DNA of 64,000 nt from Neisseria dentiae (GCF_024580525.1 NZ_JANIKQ010000015.1:1-64000); one strand, 5' to 3'; positions 45,905-57,021 are shown, counted from the first letter of the stretch. Notes: a model not told the origin generated them from the letters alone. A program made the numbers and translations.

Positions 45905-46435
45905 TTAATCTGCACGGAAAGTGTCGTGGCAGGATTTGCAGCTTTGGCCCACGTCGCCGAACGGTTTTTTCACATCGTCGAGCTTGCCGGAGGCGGCGGC
46001 GGTTTTCAGCGCGGCAGCGGCGGTGGTGAATTTTTCGATTTCTTTTTTGAATTCGTCGGGCTTGCTCCACACTTCGGGTTTGGCTTCCGATTCTTCGTTG
46101 GCGCTTTCGGGCGTGTAGTGTACCCATGGTTTGTCGGCATTGGCGGCGAGATTGTCGGCGGCGGCCTGGAAGGCGGCGGCATCATACGGGGTTTCGCCTT
46201 TCACCATTTTGCCCATGGTGCCGGCATCTTTCTTAAATGATTTCATCAGTTTTTCGCGCTCTTTCACGGCTTCTTTCGGGCTTAAAGCCGAAGCGGCTGC
46301 CTGGCCGGCCGGAGCGGAAGCGGCGGCGGATGCGGGCGCCGAGGCTGCGGGGGCGGAGCTGTTGCTTTGTCCGCCGCAGGCGGCCAGCAGGGAGAGGGCG
46401 GTTAAGGTGCCGAGGGTAAGCATGGTTTTTTTCAT
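45905..46435 (-). CDS. cycP: Cytochrome c' lipoprotein
   Basis: A 176-residue protein: signal peptide with lipobox LLAAC (Cys20), an Ala/Ser/Pro linker, a four-helix bundle and a C-terminal haem site CKSCH (Cys-x2-Cys-His). Neisserial cytochrome c' is an outer-membrane lipoprotein that binds nitric oxide and protects against it. The ATG at 46435 gives the signal peptide; a longer frame to 46555 has no support. Confidence 0.9.
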   Translation of the reverse strand: MKKTMLTLGTLTALSLLAACGGQSNSSAPAASAPASAAASAPAGQAAASALSPKEAVKEREKLMKSFKKDAGTMGKMVKGETPYDAAAFQAAADNLAANADKPWVHYTPESANEESEAKPEVWSKPDEFKKEIEKFTTAAAALKTAAASGKLDDVKKPFGDVGQSCKSCHDTFRAD

Positions 46436-46711
46436 GGTTGTGTCCTTGAGTGGTTTATGGTTGTGTAACGGCCGGTTGAGCCGCTGTTTTTGTTTATAGC
46501 GGATTAACTTGTTTCCGCCGGGCTTGCTGTCCTGAAGCGGGGTAAGCAGGTTCACTATATGACAAAGCGGCCGTCTGAAAGTTTTGCCGGTTTTATTCAG
46601 ACGGCCTATAAGCCGTTATCTTAACGCGATATTGCCTACAAAAAAGCATTCAATTGCGTATAATCGCGGCTACTTACAGATATTTACATCAAAACAACGA
46701 AAGGTTTGATT

Positions 46712-47974
46712 ATGAACGAGCAAACGGTAAACAGCCAATCGCGCTGGCGCGAGCGGTTGCGGGCGATGGGGCCCGGCATCATGATGGCTTCGGCGGCGGT
46801 GGGCGGCTCGCACATCATCGCCTCCACCCAGGCCGGTGCTTTATACGGCTGGCAGCTGGCGCTGATTATCGTGCTGGCCAACCTGTTCAAATACCCGTTT
46901 TTCCGCTTCGGCCCGCAATATACGCTGGAAACGGGCAGAAGCCTGCTGGAAGGTTATGCCGACAAAAGCCGCGTGTATTTGTGGGTGTTTTTCGTGCTCA
47001 ACCTGTTTGCCACGGTGATTAACACCGCGGCGGTGAGTATGTTGTGCGCGGCGATTTTGAGCTTTGTGCTGCCGGGCGAGTGGTCGATGAACGCGCTATC
47101 CGTTGCTGTATTGGCTTCCGCAGTATTGATGCTGCTGGTGGGGCCTTACCGCACGGTAGACAGTATGTCGAAAATCATCATGATCAGCCTCACCATCACC
47201 ACGGTGGCGGCGGTGGCGGTGGCTGCCTCCAAGGGCGCGCAGATGCAGCCGGGCTTTATCGAACCCAGCCCGTGGAACCTCGGCGCGCTGGCGTTTATCG
47301 TGGCGCTGATGGGCTGGATGCCGGCGCCGATTGAGATTTCGGCCATCAATTCGATGTGGGTGGCGGCCAAGCGCAAGCTGGAAAAAGTGAGCTATGAAGA
47401 CGGCCTGTTCGACTTCAACGTCGGCTACATCAGCACCGCCATTCTGGCGATTGTGTTTCTGGCGCTGGGTGCGCTGGTGCAATATGGTTCGGGCACCGAA
47501 GTGAAGATGGCGGGCGGCGCCTATATCGGCCAGTTAATCGATATGTATGCCAAAACCATCGGCGATTGGTCGCGCTGGCTGGTGGCGTTTATCGCGTTTG
47601 CCTGTATGTACGGCACCACCATTACGGTGATCGACGGCTATTCGCGCACCAATATGGAATCGCTGCGGCTGATTTTGCGCCGCCCCGAAAGCGAGCGCAG
47701 CAACCGCATTTTGGCGGTGTGGATTATTTTCGCCGCCATTACCGGTTTGTGCGTGATGCTGTTTTTCAAAGGTGCGGTGCTGGCGATGCTGAAGTTTGCG
47801 ATGATTGCTTCGTTTGTGAGTACACCGGTTTTTGCCTATCTGAACTTGGCGCTGGTGCGCAAAGGCGAGCACAAGCTGCAACCGTGGCTGATGTGGCTGG
47901 CTTGGGTGGGCTTATTGTATTTGAGCGGTTTCGCGGTGCTGTTTTTGCTCAACCAAAGCGGGATTATTGCTTAG
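46712..47974 (+). CDS. Nramp-superfamily transporter with atypical TM1 motif
   Basis: A 420-residue inner-membrane protein with eleven predicted helices and the Nramp fold. In TM1, canonical Nramps have DPGN for metal binding; here the equivalent segment is AAVGGSHIIAST. The TM6 MPH is MPAPIE (GWMPAPIEISAINS). It therefore may transport something other than Mn(II)/Fe(II), or bind metal differently. ATG at 46712 with AAAGG seven bases before; a TTG at 46706 is less likely. Its 3' end overlaps rsmJ by 11 bases. Confidence 0.82.
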   Translation: MNEQTVNSQSRWRERLRAMGPGIMMASAAVGGSHIIASTQAGALYGWQLALIIVLANLFKYPFFRFGPQYTLETGRSLLEGYADKSRVYLWVFFVLNLFATVINTAAVSMLCAAILSFVLPGEWSMNALSVAVLASAVLMLLVGPYRTVDSMSKIIMISLTITTVAAVAVAASKGAQMQPGFIEPSPWNLGALAFIVALMGWMPAPIEISAINSMWVAAKRKLEKVSYEDGLFDFNVGYISTAILAIVFLALGALVQYGSGTEVKMAGGAYIGQLIDMYAKTIGDWSRWLVAFIAFACMYGTTITVIDGYSRTNMESLRLILRRPESERSNRILAVWIIFAAITGLCVMLFFKGAVLAMLKFAMIASFVSTPVFAYLNLALVRKGEHKLQPWLMWLAWVGLLYLSGFAVLFLLNQSGIIA

Positions 47975-48710
47975 GCAACGGCAGGTAAACATCGAACCGC
48001 GTGCTTTTGCCCGTGTATTGGTAAGCGGGCGGTTCGTGGTTGAGAAACTCCCCCAAGCGCGGACGTTTGACGACGACGCGCTTTTTTGCGGCCGCACGGG
48101 CAGCAGCAAGCAAGCCGCCTTCGTTTTGCGCCGTGCCCACCAAACTGTGGAAATAAGCCATTTCTTTTTTTACGGCGGCTGTTTTGCGGCTTTCGGGATA
48201 CATCGGGTCGAGATACACCACATCGGGGCGGCCTTCTGCGGCGGCCAATTGTGGCAGCAGCGCGCAGGTGTCGCCGAAATGCAGGGTGATGCGGTTGGCG
48301 ATGGCGGCGGTTTCGGGGCATTCGAGCGCGCGTTGCAGGCCGTCTGAAAGCAGGGCGGCTACGGCGGGGTTTTGCTCGAAAGTGTGCACTTGTAGCCCCA
48401 GCGAGGCCAGCACGAATGCGTCGCGCCCCAAGCCGCCGGTGCCGTCCCAAACGGTGGCGGCGGCGGTGTGGTTGACGGCTTTGGCAATCAGTTCGCCCCC
48501 GCCTTTGGTGCGGCGGTATTGTGCCGTGCCGCCGGTGAAGTCTGCCCGAACGCGCCCTTTTTCGCCGGCGCGGCACAACGAAAGGCCGTCTGAATCGGCC
48601 AGCAGATATTCGCCCTGCTGCGGCAGGCTGCCGCACACGGCCAGGCCGAAGCGGCTAATCAGGCTGCGGGCGTTTTCGGTGGCATTTTCGGTGAGATAAA
48701 CTGGAATCAT
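47964..48710 (-). CDS. rsmJ: 16S rRNA (guanine1516-N2)-methyltransferase
   Basis: A 248-residue SAM-dependent methyltransferase: VWDGTGGLGRDAFVLASLG is the SAM motif, followed by VHTFEQNPAVAALL and VVYLDPMYPESRKTAAVKKEM, the catalytic DPMYP. It methylates G1516 of 16S rRNA. It converges with the transporter gene and overlaps its end. Confidence 0.93.
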   Translation of the reverse strand: MIPVYLTENATENARSLISRFGLAVCGSLPQQGEYLLADSDGLSLCRAGEKGRVRADFTGGTAQYRRTKGGGELIAKAVNHTAAATVWDGTGGLGRDAFVLASLGLQVHTFEQNPAVAALLSDGLQRALECPETAAIANRITLHFGDTCALLPQLAAAEGRPDVVYLDPMYPESRKTAAVKKEMAYFHSLVGTAQNEGGLLAAARAAAKKRVVVKRPRLGEFLNHEPPAYQYTGKSTRFDVYLPLPKQ

Positions 48711-48790
48711 GGTTGTTCAGACGGCCTGCGGTCTTGGTGTCGTGAATTAATCTTTGTGTCGTGAATTTAATTAGTGTGGGAAAAGGTCGG

Positions 48791-48962
48791 GTTGTTTACA
48801 CTTTTTATGCCAAACGGCTTTTATTTTTTGCTGGAATGATGGTTTCGTGATTTTTGAGCATTCTCAAGAACGATGCGGCTTCGCCGTGCCTTTCGGCATT
48901 CTTGACAACCCTCAAAAATCCCAAAATGGGTCTGCATGCAAAAAACGGAAAGTGTAAACAAC
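48791..48962. repeat. MITE-like element with GTTGTTTACACTTT ends
   Basis: GTTGTTTACACTTT at 48791 and AAAGTGTAAACAAC at 48949-48962 are exact inverted repeats enclosing 172 bases. Inside, GATTTTTGAG...CTCAAAAATC and TTCTCAAGAA/TTCTTGA make a long hairpin. No open frame fits. It occupies most of the gap between rsmJ and the lipoprotein gene. Confidence 0.7.
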
Positions 48963-49072
48963 GCTGGAATTTCCTACATCCAGGCCGTCTGAAAAATCTT
49001 GGGGATTGGTTCGATTTTTACAGACGGCCTTGGCGATCCCGAGATGAATCCGCTCAAATGAATTCACTCCCG

Positions 49073-50065
49073 TTACTCGGCTTTCGCGCCCACTACGCCT
49101 TCCCATGCGTTTTTACCTTCATGTGATGCACGTCCGGTGAGCACGCTACCGTTTTGGCCGTAGAATCCGCCGCTGAATGTGCCGTTCAATTCCTGTTTGC
49201 CGCCGTTTTGACCGGCAAAAAACAGGTGTCCGTTTACACTACCGCGTTCATCCACCGCTACACGGCTGCTGCTTTTTGCCGAGCGATCCTCATGCAGCGT
49301 CCATAAACCGCCTCTGTGGTCGTGAATGTTTAGGGACATGGTTTTTTCTTTGCCGTAATAACGCGCAGAAACATCTGCTTCCAGAATTTCGGCAGGGCTT
49401 TCGTGGTAACGGTAGAGCATATTGCCCCGATAACTGATTTCTCCCGAACCTTCAGGGCGTTGGCGCTTACTTTCATCGGCATCCTGCAGGCCGAAATACG
49501 GTTGCTGCGAACCGTCATATTCGCCGAAGTCGTTTTTCAGCGGTTTATTCACCAAAGCATAGCCGTAATAACCGATTAATTCGCCCGCGCTGTCGCGTAG
49601 GGTTCTCGTTTCATGCTTAATGAATTTATTTTCGGGATTGAGCAGTGTTAATTCGATTTTTTTATTATTATCGTTAAATACCAATTTCATTAAATCTTCG
49701 CCTTCGATGCCGTTTTGTGTGCGCAGTTGCATACGTTTGAATACTTCGGCATCGGCTTCGGGCATACGCTCCTGATGTTTAGGCGGTTGCGGATTGGATT
49801 CCTCTTTCGGTTTTGATTCGGGTTGTGATTCTGATGGTTGCTGTGCTTTTTTGTTGTCGGCAGAAGGCGCTTCAGTTCCGGAGGGAACCGTGGGAAGGGT
49901 TTCTTGCGGAGAAGATTCCGTCGCAGGAGGGGTTTGCGGCTGCTCTATTTCGGGTTTGGGTTGCGGCATGGCGGACGGGCTTGCTCTGCCTCCGCTACCG
50001 CAGGCAGATAATATCAGCGTGCCCAACAAGGGAAGTATGTATTTTCCGGGGAGTATCGTTTTCAT
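49073..50065 (-). CDS. Surface lipoprotein with TbpB/NHBA-like beta-barrel end
   Basis: A 330-residue lipoprotein. The lipobox LILSAC places Cys22. Residues 25-105 are a Pro/Glu/Ser/Gln-rich disordered stretch. The C-terminal part (about 210-330) has the small barrel of transferrin-binding protein B and NHBA: NMLYRYHESPAEILEADVSA, GHLFFAGQNGG, NGTFSGGFYGQNGSVLTGRASH, EGVVGAK. A surface role (binding host ligand) is likely. It could depend on a Slam export factor, which is not in the window. Exact ligand unknown. Confidence 0.75.
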   Translation of the reverse strand: MKTILPGKYILPLLGTLILSACGSGGRASPSAMPQPKPEIEQPQTPPATESSPQETLPTVPSGTEAPSADNKKAQQPSESQPESKPKEESNPQPPKHQERMPEADAEVFKRMQLRTQNGIEGEDLMKLVFNDNNKKIELTLLNPENKFIKHETRTLRDSAGELIGYYGYALVNKPLKNDFGEYDGSQQPYFGLQDADESKRQRPEGSGEISYRGNMLYRYHESPAEILEADVSARYYGKEKTMSLNIHDHRGGLWTLHEDRSAKSSSRVAVDERGSVNGHLFFAGQNGGKQELNGTFSGGFYGQNGSVLTGRASHEGKNAWEGVVGAKAE

Positions 50066-50246
50066 TGTTAACGTCCTTTTAACTAAGACAAACCTTTTAA
50101 ATAAAGGAAAAAATAAAAAACAGCATCATTCTGAATGATTTATATTTAACATATTAACATAATGCGCCATTGGCATAAATATGTTGTATAAATCTCAGAA
50201 TAATGCTGATTTTTTATTGCTACTGTTGTATTGCTAGCGTTTTTGC

Positions 50247-52034
<1,788 letters not shown>

Positions 52035-52092
52035 TTAAAAGAAATCGGCGCGGGGTTGTAGCTTTTATTTAATGGCGGGCGGGAAAGCGGAA

Positions 52093-52131
52093 AGGCCGTC
52101 TGAAAACGGGCGGATGGTTTTCAGACGGCCT
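52093..52131. terminator. Inverted DUS pair
   Basis: AGGCCGTCTGAAAAC and GTTTTCAGACGGCCT form a 15-bp stem with a nine-base loop, between the cold-shock/excalibur gene and argS. A further compact inverted pair lies at 51998-52018. Confidence 0.75.
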
Positions 52132-52178
52132 GGTTTGGGTTTTTATCAGATGGCGGCAAACAGGCGGGATTGGATAAC

Positions 52179-52898
52179 TTACTTACGCCCGCTCTTTTGA
52201 TTTTGGTCGCCGCCGTCGAACCACTTCAAGCCTTTGCCGCTTTCTTTGCTGCCGTTTTGGCCGGATGATTCACGGCTGATTTCGGCGGCGAACTGCTCTT
52301 CGCAGGGAATGCCGTTTTTATCACCGTCCATTTTCACATTGGGGCAATGGTTCAGGAAGAATTTGGCTTCGTCGTAAGATTTCATCTGCGAGCAGTATTC
52401 CCTGCCATCGCACTTGAATGCGGCGGGGACTTTGCTTTTTTCCGTGGCTTCCACCGCTTCTTTCCAAGCGCGGCGTTCGGCCATCATTTTTTCGGCCACT
52501 TCATCGACCACAACGGCATTGTTGGTTTGGCTTGCGCGGTAGGTTTGCCAGTAATCCAGGCCGTAATAGCCGGCGGCGCCGAGCAGGGGGATGCCGATCA
52601 GGGCGGCGGCCATGCCCGCAAGCCAGCGGTTCAGGTTTTTGGGGGCATCTTCGTTTGATTCGGCCTCAACGGCAGCGGGTTTGCGGCGGCGGTTGAGGTA
52701 TTCGATGTTTTTGGCTTCTTCGGTGCCGCGCTGATTGCTGACGATTTCAAACGATACGGTTTCGCCGTCGCGCGGCGGCGGGTTTTCGGTTTCGAATTCG
52801 CCGATGTGGGCGAAGATTTCCGCTTTGGTTTGTTCTTCTTTGATGAAGCCGAAGCCGAGTTCGTAGTCCCAGCGCATGATGGTGCCGTGGTAACGCAT
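52179..52898 (-). CDS. Cold-shock domain / membrane / excalibur fusion protein
   Basis: A 239-residue protein. The N-terminus (1-66) is a cold-shock domain: GTIMRWDYELGFGFIKEE, FAHIGEFE, VSFEIVSNQRG. A basic linker follows, one membrane helix (about 94-113, LAGMAAALIGIPLLGAAGYY), then a periplasmic part with three Cys residues (FKCDGREYCSQM) and the excalibur motif MDGDKNGIPCEEQF, an EF-hand-like calcium site. The cytoplasmic nucleic-acid-binding and periplasmic domains on one chain are unusual. Function unknown. It is followed by an inverted DUS pair. Confidence 0.8.
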   Translation of the reverse strand: MRYHGTIMRWDYELGFGFIKEEQTKAEIFAHIGEFETENPPPRDGETVSFEIVSNQRGTEEAKNIEYLNRRRKPAAVEAESNEDAPKNLNRWLAGMAAALIGIPLLGAAGYYGLDYWQTYRASQTNNAVVVDEVAEKMMAERRAWKEAVEATEKSKVPAAFKCDGREYCSQMKSYDEAKFFLNHCPNVKMDGDKNGIPCEEQFAAEISRESSGQNGSKESGKGLKWFDGGDQNQKSGRK

Positions 52899-53015
52899 AT
52901 TTTCCCTTTTTGATATTGTTGTTATGCAATTGCGCTATTTTAAAAGAAAGCTGTTTAAAACACATCATTTTTTTTGACCGGCCTTAAATATGTAAAACGT
53001 TTTTTTCAGACGGCC

Positions 53016-53045
53016 TTGACAAACCCTTTGAAAAGATTATATATA
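53016..53045 (+). promoter_or_regulatory. Promoter of the pxpBCA operon
   Basis: Perfect TTGACA at 53016-53021 and a TATATA-rich -10 region at 53038-53045, about 45 bases before pxpB. A DUS lies just upstream. Confidence 0.7.
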
Positions 53046-53088
53046 AAATCACTACACAAAATTACAAAACACAACACAAGTGGTGATT

Positions 53089-53739
53089 ATGCCTACAATT
53101 GAAATTATTCCCATCAGTGAATCCGCGCTGGCCTGCGTGCTGCCGCCGCCTGCCGCGTTGCCGAAACAGCAGCGGTTGTGGGCGTTTGCTAATGCGGTGC
53201 AGGCGCTGCCCGAAACGGAAGAAGCGGTAACGGGCATGAACAATTTAACCGTGTTCGTGCGGGCAGACACCGATTTGCAAGCATTTTCAGACGGCCTCTA
53301 CGCATTGTGGTCGCAAACCGAAGCCGTTAAGCGCAAAGGCAGGCGCGTGCGTATTCCCGTGGTTTACGGCGGCGAGTTCGGCGAAGACTTGGCCGAAGTG
53401 GCGGCCTTTCACCAAACCAGCGCCGAGGAGATTGTGCGCCGCCACACCGAGCCTGTTTATACGGTGTTTATGATGGGTTTCCAGCCCGGATTCCCTTATT
53501 TGGGCGGGTTGCCGGAAAACCTGCACACGCCGCGCCGCGCGGTTCCGCGTATCAAGGTGCCGGCCGGTTCGGTGGGCATAGGCGGCAGCCAAACGGGCGT
53601 GTATCCGTTTGCTTCGCCGGGCGGCTGGCAGATTATCGGCCGCACCGAAGCGCCTTTGTTTCAGATAAGCGCCAACCCGCCCACCCTGCTGGCGGCGGGT
53701 GATACGGTGCAGTTTGTGGCAGAAAGGATTTGGCTATGA
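53089..53739 (+). CDS. pxpB: 5-oxoprolinase subunit PxpB
   Basis: A 216-residue KipI-type protein. With PxpA and PxpC it hydrolyses 5-oxo-L-proline to glutamate using ATP. Family features: VRIPVVYGGEFGEDLAEVA, YTVFMMGFQPGFPYLGGL, PRIKVPAGSVGIGGSQTGVYP and GGWQIIGRT. ATG at 53089; a GTG at 53080 is less likely. The stop overlaps the start of pxpC. Confidence 0.94.
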   Translation: MPTIEIIPISESALACVLPPPAALPKQQRLWAFANAVQALPETEEAVTGMNNLTVFVRADTDLQAFSDGLYALWSQTEAVKRKGRRVRIPVVYGGEFGEDLAEVAAFHQTSAEEIVRRHTEPVYTVFMMGFQPGFPYLGGLPENLHTPRRAVPRIKVPAGSVGIGGSQTGVYPFASPGGWQIIGRTEAPLFQISANPPTLLAAGDTVQFVAERIWL

Positions 53740-54665
53740 TGTATGTGGCCGATATTCAGGCAATGGCCCATATACAGGATTTGGGGCGCTACGGTTTGCG
53801 CCGCTACGGCATCGGCCACGCGGGCGCGATGGACACGTTGTCGCTGCGGGCGGGCAACCTGCTTTTGGGCAATCCCGAAGGGGCGGCGGCGGTTGAAATC
53901 GCTTTGGGCGGCATGAGCGTATCGTTTGCCCACGACACGCCTTTCTGCATCACCGGAGCGGTTTACGAGGCCCAGCTCGACGGCGAACCCGTTTATTCCT
54001 ACTGGCGCTACACCGCCCGCCGCGGGCAAACCCTGAAACTGATACGCGCCGTGCAGGGGATGTATGGTTATTTGTGTGTGTACGGCGGCTTCAACGTGCC
54101 GGCGGTGCTCGGCTCGCGCAGCACCGATTTGCGGGCGGGTTTCGGCGGTTTCGAAGGACGCTGCCTGCGCAAAGGCGACGAAATTCCGCTCAAGCACCGC
54201 GGTTTCGAAGCCAAGCATGTGGGTATCGCGCCGCCCACGCCGTCGCACCGCATCCATGCGCTGCCTTCTTCGGAATACGGTGCTTTCACGCGGCGCGCCC
54301 ATTCCGTGTTGTGGCAGAACGCGTGGACGCTGCAAAGCGACAGCAACCGCATGGGCTACCGTTTCGACGGCGAAACACTCGAATTGGAAACCCCGCTCGA
54401 AATGTTGTCGCATGCCGTGCAGTTCGGCACGGTGCAGGTGCCGCCGGGCGGCAAGCCGATTATTTTGATGGCCGACACGCAAACCACCGGCGGCTACCCG
54501 AAAATCGCCTGCGTGGCCGCGGCCGATTTGGGGCGGCTGGCGCAAATCCGTTTCGGCGGCAAAATCTTTTTCAAGATGACCACGCCGCAAGGGGCTGCGC
54601 AACTGCAACGCCAAAACCAGGCTTATTTAAACCAAATCAGAAGGATAGCCGAAAATGCACGTTGA
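53736..54665 (+). CDS. pxpC: 5-oxoprolinase subunit PxpC
   Basis: A 309-residue KipA-type protein with [46 protein letters not shown], and [14 protein letters not shown] near the C-terminus, all typical. It starts at the ATG within the pxpB stop and overlaps pxpA by 11 bases. AGAAAGGA is the ribosome site. Confidence 0.94.
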   Translation: MMYVADIQAMAHIQDLGRYGLRRYGIGHAGAMDTLSLRAGNLLLGNPEGAAAVEIALGGMSVSFAHDTPFCITGAVYEAQLDGEPVYSYWRYTARRGQTLKLIRAVQGMYGYLCVYGGFNVPAVLGSRSTDLRAGFGGFEGRCLRKGDEIPLKHRGFEAKHVGIAPPTPSHRIHALPSSEYGAFTRRAHSVLWQNAWTLQSDSNRMGYRFDGETLELETPLEMLSHAVQFGTVQVPPGGKPIILMADTQTTGGYPKIACVAAADLGRLAQIRFGGKIFFKMTTPQGAAQLQRQNQAYLNQIRRIAENAR

Positions 54666-55392
54666 TTTGAACGCCGATTTGGCCGAAGGCTGCGGCAACG
54701 ACGGCGCGCTGATGCAGCGGGTGTCGTCGGCCAATATCGCCTGCGCCCTGCACGCGGGCAGTGCCGCAGAAATGCAGCGCGCCCTTGCTTGGGCGAAGCA
54801 ATACGGCGTGCGCGTTGGGGCGCACCCCGGCTACCCCGACCGCGAAAATTTCGGCCGCACCGCCATGGTCTTGCCCGAAGCCGAACTGCGCGCCTGCCTG
54901 CAATACCAACTCGGCGCCCTGCAAGCCTTGTGCGATGCGGCGGGCGTTCAGACGGCCTATGTGAAACCGCACGGCGCGCTATACAACCAAGCCGCCGCCG
55001 ATGCCGCGCTGGCGGAAATTGTGGCTGACACAGTGCGCCGCTTCAACCCCGGTTTGAAACTGATGGCACTGTCAAACAGCCTGCTGCTGGAAGCGGGCCG
55101 GGCAGTGGGTTTGGAGGTGATTTCGGAAGTGTTCGCCGACCGCCGCTACCTACCCGACGGCAAACTGGTGCCGCGCAGCCGCCCCGATGCACAAATAGAA
55201 AGCGATGAAGAAGCCATCGCCCAAGTGTTGCAGATGGTGCGCGAAGGCAGCGTAACCGCCGTGGACGGCAGCCGCACCGCCGTGCGCGCCGACAGCATCT
55301 GCCTGCACGGCGACGGCGCACACGCCCTTGAATTTGCCGATAAAATCCGCGCGGCTTTACACGCGGAAGGCATCGCGGTTAAGGCCGTCTGA
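54655..55392 (+). CDS. pxpA: 5-oxoprolinase subunit PxpA
   Basis: A 245-residue LamB/YcsF-family protein, the catalytic subunit. It begins [19 protein letters not shown] and has [49 protein letters not shown] and [11 protein letters not shown]. It ends with DUS sequence in the last codons (KAV then stop). It is translationally coupled to pxpC. Confidence 0.95.
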   Translation: MHVDLNADLAEGCGNDGALMQRVSSANIACALHAGSAAEMQRALAWAKQYGVRVGAHPGYPDRENFGRTAMVLPEAELRACLQYQLGALQALCDAAGVQTAYVKPHGALYNQAAADAALAEIVADTVRRFNPGLKLMALSNSLLLEAGRAVGLEVISEVFADRRYLPDGKLVPRSRPDAQIESDEEAIAQVLQMVREGSVTAVDGSRTAVRADSICLHGDGAHALEFADKIRAALHAEGIAVKAV

Positions 55393-55570
55393 AAAGCCGA
55401 AAACGCATGAAACTAATTGTTGTGAAACTAATTGTAATGATGATGGTCTTGAGAATTTGATATTTTTGCAGCATTTTGATTGATTCTGCTGTCGGCGCGC
55501 CCCGCCCGAGTTCTTAAAATAATTTTCGGGGCGAAACCACCCGGCGGCAACTTTGCACAAGGAGCGTCAT

Positions 55571-56761
55571 ATGTCTGTCAGCAACCGTCGCAACGCGCTT
55601 ATCGGCGCCGCTTTCCTGATGGCCACATCGGCCATCGGCCCGGGTTTTCTCACCCAAACGGCTACGTTCACCCAAAACCTGCTCGCCAGCTTCGGCTTTG
55701 TGATTCTGATTTCCATCTTGCTCGATATCGGCGCGCAATTGAATATCTGGCGCATCATCGCCGTATCGGAGCAGCGCGCACAAGACATTGCCAACCGTGT
55801 GTTTCCCGGCGCGGGTTATTTTCTCGCCCTGCTGATTGTGATAGGCGGGTTGGCGTTTAATATCGGCAATGTCGGCGGTGCGGGCTTGGGCATCAATATC
55901 CTCACCGGCCTGTCGCCTGAAATGGGTGCGATTATCAGCGGCGGTGTGGCCGTGGGCATTTTTCTGTTCCGCGAAGCAGGCAGGGCGATGGACCGGTTTG
56001 CACAAGTGATGGGCTTTATCATGATTGCACTCACGCTTTATGTGGCTTGGCGTGCTTCGCCGCCGCTGGGCGAGGCCGCACTGCGTACGTTTGTGCCCGA
56101 AAAGCTCGATGCCGTTGCCATCGTTACGTTGGTGGGCGGCACGGTGGGCGGCTATATCACCTTTGCCGGTGCGCACCGCTTGCTCGATGCGGGCGTGAAG
56201 GGTAAGGAGTCGCTGCCCGAAGTGAACAAAAGCTCGGTTTCGGCCATTCTGATTGCCTCAGTGATGCGGGTGGTGCTGTTTCTGGCCGTGTTGGGCGTGG
56301 TGTCGCAAGGAGTGGCGCTCGACCCGCAAAATCCGGCCGCAACGCCTTTCCGGCATGTGGCCGGCCACGCCGGGCTGCTGATTTTCGGCGTGGTGATTTG
56401 GGCGGCCTCGATTACGTCGGTGATCGGCGCGGCCTATACCTCGGTGTCGTTTATCGCAGGCTTAAGCCCGGCCATCGAGAAAAACAAAAACAAATGGATT
56501 ATCGGCTTTATTCTGATTTCCACGCTGGTGCTCGCCACAGTGGGCCGCCCCGCGCAGGTGCTGGTGTTGGTGGGCACGCTCAACGGCCTGATTCTGCCCA
56601 TTTCGCTCGGCCTGATTCTGCTGGCCGCCTACCGTACCGACATCATCGGCGACTACAAACACCCGAAATGGATGACCGCGTGCGGTATCGTGGTGGTGGT
56701 GGCCATGGCCGTGTTGAGCGGCATGACGCTGGTGAAATATATCGGCGGTTTAACGGCCTGA
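55571..56761 (+). CDS. Nramp-fold transporter of the 5-oxoproline operon (YcsG-like)
   Basis: A 396-residue, 11-helix transporter. TM1 reads AIGPGFLTQTATF, so the DPGN metal motif of Nramp proteins is absent. In Bacillus subtilis the same family member (YcsG) lies beside the pxp genes. Together these point to a 5-oxoproline or related substrate rather than a metal. It is 178 bases after pxpA with ACAAGGAGCG as ribosome site; the gap has DUS and no gene. Substrate is inferred from context. Confidence 0.82.
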   Translation: MSVSNRRNALIGAAFLMATSAIGPGFLTQTATFTQNLLASFGFVILISILLDIGAQLNIWRIIAVSEQRAQDIANRVFPGAGYFLALLIVIGGLAFNIGNVGGAGLGINILTGLSPEMGAIISGGVAVGIFLFREAGRAMDRFAQVMGFIMIALTLYVAWRASPPLGEAALRTFVPEKLDAVAIVTLVGGTVGGYITFAGAHRLLDAGVKGKESLPEVNKSSVSAILIASVMRVVLFLAVLGVVSQGVALDPQNPAATPFRHVAGHAGLLIFGVVIWAASITSVIGAAYTSVSFIAGLSPAIEKNKNKWIIGFILISTLVLATVGRPAQVLVLVGTLNGLILPISLGLILLAAYRTDIIGDYKHPKWMTACGIVVVVAMAVLSGMTLVKYIGGLTA

Positions 56762-56791
56762 CGGGTCGGGATATTCTAAATAACACAGGCC

Positions 56792-56988
56792 GAGACCTTT
56801 GCAAAATTCATTTAGGCCGTCTGAAACATCAGATTATCGTCATTCCTGCGTAGGCGGGAATCCAGTCATTTTTTCGTAAGTTATTGAAATAAAATAATTG
56901 ATGGTTTAAAGGCTGAATTCCCGCCTGCGCGGGAATGACAGAATTTAAGTATTTCAGACGGCATTCAGGGTATTTTTGCAAAGGTCTC
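56792..56988. repeat. GAGACCTTTGCAAA element carrying dRS3-type repeats
   Basis: GAGACCTTTGCAAAA and TTTTTGCAAAGGTCTC are the inverted ends of a 197-base element. Inside are two inverted dRS3-type units, ATTCCTGCGTAGGCGGGAAT (56842-56861) and ATTCCCGCCTGCGCGGGAAT (56917-56936), and inward-facing DUS copies. The right half shares AATACTTAAATTC-type sequence with the elements at 24209 and 41891. Confidence 0.8.
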
Positions 56989-57021
56989 AGGCCGTCTGAA
57001 AAATATGTTTTCAGACGGCCT
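56989..57021. terminator. Inverted DUS pair terminator
   Basis: AGGCCGTCTGAAAA and TTTTCAGACGGCCT with a five-base loop, directly after the repeat element. Confidence 0.75.
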
